This document shows, piece after piece, positions 6,459 to 8,569 of a DNA stretch of 8,569 nucleotides. The stretch lies in contig JAKBAL010000067.1 in assembly GCA_021809225.1 (NCBI GenBank), positions 1 through 8,569 of the forward strand. The letters are read 5' to 3'. The stretch is from Pseudomonadota bacterium (GTDB taxonomy: Bacteria > Pseudomonadota > Alphaproteobacteria > UBA9655). How positions within the stretch are numbered: the stretch's first letter is position 1; the number at the start of each line of letters is the position of its first letter. Made by a program: the position numbers and the translations under genes. The notes beneath the pieces are model-generated. The model was not told the DNA's origin. It saw nothing but the letters and a program-made list of their open reading frames with translations, and made no database searches.

Positions 6459-7125
6459 CGTTCGAGCTTTTCCTTTGCTGATGCATTCCACCTCGGGAGC
6501 ATGCCAGGAGTAAAGATAGTTAGGATCTCCCCGGTTTTTGTTTCTAAATTTGTTTGGCCTTGCGTAAAGTATCATAAAAATCTCGAGGAAGTTCTTGGGT
6601 TACGCTTGTGACTTTACGTTCCACGTCTCGAATGAGTCGACCCAAACGAACCCTTATGAATTTCAACTCCCGCTTCGCACGGCGCATTTGCTTTGCATGA
6701 ATATAACGGCCAACTTTGATGGCCGCCTTTTGAATAACACGTGTGTAGCTTTGGCGAAGTTTTCTTCCAGCTCTTTTGGCAATCTCATCAAGCTTATCAA
6801 CGGCTTTGCGTAAAAGACCATGTTCTGTTGGGTGGGAGATGTTTTTTTTCTGAACCGTTGTATCGATAGCAACGACTTTTAAATCCTTTAGTTTCAACGC
6901 CCCAAGCTCACAAGCAATGGCAAGGCTTTCTTGTAAAATAGTATCAAAAGAAGACGGCTTAAGTCGACCTCGAAAATGACTGAGGCTTGAGCGCTCAATA
7001 GGGAAACGGTGTTGGAAAAAAATTTCGCCGCAAAAGTATTGAAAATAAGGGCTTTCAACCCACCTTGCACATACCTCTTCATCAGAAAGAGCATAAATAT
7101 GCTTAAGTAAGTTGAGTCCTACCAC
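6459..7125 (-). pseudogene. IS5-family transposase, N-terminal half, broken
   Basis: The minus strand from 7125 reads VVGLNLLKHIYALSDEEVCA, followed by ESPYFQYFCGEIFFQHRFPI and ERSSLSHFRGRL, typical of IS5-family transposases. VVAIDTTVQKK carries the first catalytic Asp, and a basic stretch KRAGRKLRQSYTRV follows. A TAG at 6544-6546 ends the frame at KAKQI. One-base-shifted coding continues as RGDPNYLYSWHAPEVECISK, then GKAR, down to about 6459. The second Asp, the Glu and the C-terminus are missing because the element stops at the P-type ATPase fragment. The GTG at 7123-7125 is only the first in-frame start: the frame stays open back to a TAA at 7156-7158, and beyond it FSEVFTKIDKRVVKKLR could be more of the N-terminus. 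No terminal repeats were identified. Confidence 0.85.
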
Positions 7126-7267
7126 GACTTCACAACTTATTGGCTGATGACAGAGTTACCGCAGTTTTTTTACTACCCGTTTATCTATTTTCGTAAATAC
7201 TTCAGAAAAGTTTTATTGATTTTTTTTAAGGTTATTAATTGTATACAAAAAAAATGCAGCCATAAAA

Positions 7268-7290
7268 GTTAAAAAATTGATCTTTTTAAC
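7268..7290. repeat. AT-rich inverted repeat GTTAAAAA/TTTTTAAC
   Basis: Two perfect 8-base arms (7268-7275 and 7283-7290) surround a 7-base loop. With only one GC pair per arm it is a weak hairpin. It could be a protein-binding site or chance in AT-rich DNA. Confidence 0.3.
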
Positions 7291-7398
7291 AGCATAGCAC
7301 TTCTCCCAAAATTTAGCTGAAGAATGTTGGTGTTCAAGACTTTTAGAAGATTATCGAGGAAATTTTATTCTTGTTTGCTAAAAAATAACGTGTTAAAT

Positions 7399-7407
7399 TG
7401 GTATAAT
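7399..7407 (+). promoter_or_regulatory. Extended -10 promoter for the oxidoreductase gene
   Basis: TGGTATAAT is a perfect -10 hexamer with the TGn extension, 34 nt upstream of the ATG. No good -35 box lies at 16-18 nt, which suits an extended -10 promoter. Confidence 0.55.
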
Positions 7408-7429
7408 TAAAATAAAAGTTTAGCTAAAT

Positions 7430-7434
7430 AGGAG
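7430..7434 (+). promoter_or_regulatory. Ribosome binding site of the oxidoreductase gene
   Basis: AGGAG ends seven bases before ATG 7442, a near-ideal spacing. It fixes this start codon. Confidence 0.7.
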
Positions 7435-7441
7435 ATTTATT

Positions 7442-8569
7442 ATGAAAAACCGTATATATTGGCTTACTTTAATGATAGTTTTCCCTCTTCTCTTACAAGC
7501 GATTCCTTCTGCTAAAGCTATGGAAGAGGATGAAATAACTCATACCACACCTATTGGAAAGTTAGCTCATCATGCTTCTCAAAGCGCAGAATTTTTAGAA
7601 ATTGATAATAAAAAATTACATTCGCCAAGTAAAAATGAAGATGAAATTTCCGCGTCTCATGTCGTTATTCTTGGAGGAGGCGTTGGTGGAGTCGTTGCGG
7701 CCAACTCCCTACGGGAACTTTTACCAGAGCAATTCAAAATCACAGTCATTGATCGTTCTCCATATCAACTTCTTGGACTTACACTTTTGGGGCTGATGAC
7801 TGGAGACCGAGAGACCCAGAATATTATTAAACCCCTTTCTCTGTTGCGAAGTAAAGGGATTGAGTTTGTGGAAGGAGTTGTCACTGAAATTAACCCCTGA
7901 AACTAAAACTGTCAAAGTTGACAACCAGGAAATTCAAAGTGATGCCTTGATCATCTCGCTTGGTGCAGAATTAGTGCCAGAGAATATTCCAGGACTGAAG
8001 GAAGGGGGCCACAATCTTTATACATTAAATGGCTCAGAAACCATTGCCAAGGACCTTTCTTCCTTTCAAGGGGGAAAGATTGTTATCCTTACTGCGAGCC
8101 CACTTTATAAGTGTCCGGCAGCTCCGTATGAAGCTGCGATGCTTCTTGAATATGCATGTCGCAAGAAAGGTATTCGCGATAAAACAGAAATTCAGATGTA
8201 TGTCGCTGAACCGGGATCTATGGGAACTGCTGGCTCAAAGATATCTGCCGCCATCATGGAAATGATTGAATCAAAGGGAATTCACTACTTTCCTGCTCAT
8301 CAAATTGTTGAGGTTAAACCAGAAACTCAAAAGCTTCATTTTGCCAGTGGCTCCAAATCTGACTACGATCTATTGATCTACGTACCACCACATCAAGCGC
8401 CGACCGTATTGGCGGGCTCTGGGCTTCTTGGAGAGAACGGATGGGTTTCGGTTGATCGCCACACACTTGAAACGAGATTCAAGGATGTCTATGCTATTGG
8501 TGACGTTACATCAATCCCGCTTAAAATGGGTCGACCTCTTCCGAAGGCTGCTGTTTTCGATGATAGCCA
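7442..8569 (+). pseudogene. Exported FAD-dependent oxidoreductase (sulfide:quinone oxidoreductase-like), frame broken, 3'-partial
   Basis: The N-terminus has a Sec-like signal peptide: KNR, a hydrophobic core LTLMIVFPLLLQAI, and cleavage site SAKA (residues 23-26). No twin arginine is seen. A linker of about 45 residues leads to HVVILGGGVGGVVAANSL, the FAD-binding Rossmann motif (G78 onward). The first frame stops at TGA 7898-7900 after VTEINP. Reading resumes one base on as PETKTVKVDNQEIQSDALII and stays open to the window end. That part has SPLYKCPAAPYEAAMLLEYA, with the active-site Cys region of SQR and flavocytochrome c sulfide dehydrogenase flavoproteins, and the C-terminal FAD motif YAIGDVT. 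Known of the family: transfer of electrons from sulfide or similar donors, or NAD(P)H, to quinone or cytochrome; the substrate here cannot be told. The break at four Cs (7894-7897) is one inserted C, a sequencing error, or a +1 shift at CCC_TGA. Coding beyond it looks well conserved, so the decay is recent or only apparent. Confidence 0.8.

Larger units (their letters stand above)
7126..7441. other. AT-rich intergenic stretch between the IS5 remnant and the oxidoreductase
   Basis: No convincing coding sequence on either strand apart from a possible extension of the IS5 transposase N-terminus up to about 7200. It holds runs of A and T, an eight-base perfect inverted repeat at 7268-7290, and the promoter and ribosome binding site of the next gene near its right end. 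No GC-rich terminator hairpin is seen. Confidence 0.6.

Noticed and set aside
6595..6813. Plus-strand frame of 72 codons
   Set aside because: Antisense to conserved IS5 transposase sequence; no ribosome binding site or motif.
7268..7290. Rho-independent terminator
   Set aside because: The stem is almost all AT and no T tract follows the second arm beyond the arm itself, so termination is not supported.
1..8569. CRISPR arrays, tRNA or rRNA genes
   Set aside because: No short regularly spaced direct repeats, cloverleaf signature or rRNA-like conserved segments were seen.

Overview
The window looks like a decaying accessory island in a moderately AT-rich alphaproteobacterium, most likely an obligate intracellular one of the Rickettsiales or Holosporales type. 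This rests on a Ti-type TraA protein of the kind carried by integrative elements of these bacteria, on several degraded insertion sequences, and on a group II intron. The lineage is inferred from gene style; no rRNA or tRNA is present to confirm it.

Layout. Positions 2-4501 hold the 3' 1,499 codons of traA. Its relaxase part lies upstream of the window; the part present has an SF1 helicase, three tandem degenerate repeats, a primase/Toprim-like module and a coiled C-terminal region. A start codon overlaps the traA stop, but that next gene is cut after 18 codons by an IS630-family element (about 4538-6178). The IS630 transposase has several frame changes and is split by a 723-nt intervening sequence (5250-5972).

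The intervening sequence is the main discovery. It begins GTGTG and ends AC. Joining its flanks restores the transposase reading through its DDE core exactly. Two intron segments in canonical order are perfectly complementary to the 13 exon bases before the splice site (EBS2/IBS2 and EBS1/IBS1). A 33-nt domain V with an AGC triad and 2-nt bulge, and a domain VI with a bulged A seven bases from the end, can be drawn. No intron-encoded reverse transcriptase is present, so it is an ORF-less group II intron that would need a protein supplied in trans. Its domain VI is unusually long.

To the right is a fragment of a heavy-metal (copper-type) P-type ATPase (about 6200-6458), then the N-terminal half of an IS5-family transposase on the minus strand (6459 to about 7125), both broken by stops and frameshifts. 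About 300 nt of AT-rich non-coding DNA with an extended -10 promoter leads into an exported FAD-dependent oxidoreductase of the sulfide:quinone oxidoreductase type (7442 to window end). It has one frame break at a CCC_TGA site.

How the parts fit: apart from traA, which is open throughout, and perhaps the oxidoreductase, the genes here are fragments. The conjugation operon was cut by IS insertion, and the DNA right of the IS is unrelated to conjugation, so insertion was accompanied or followed by deletion or recombination. The intron is the best-preserved item inside this wreckage.
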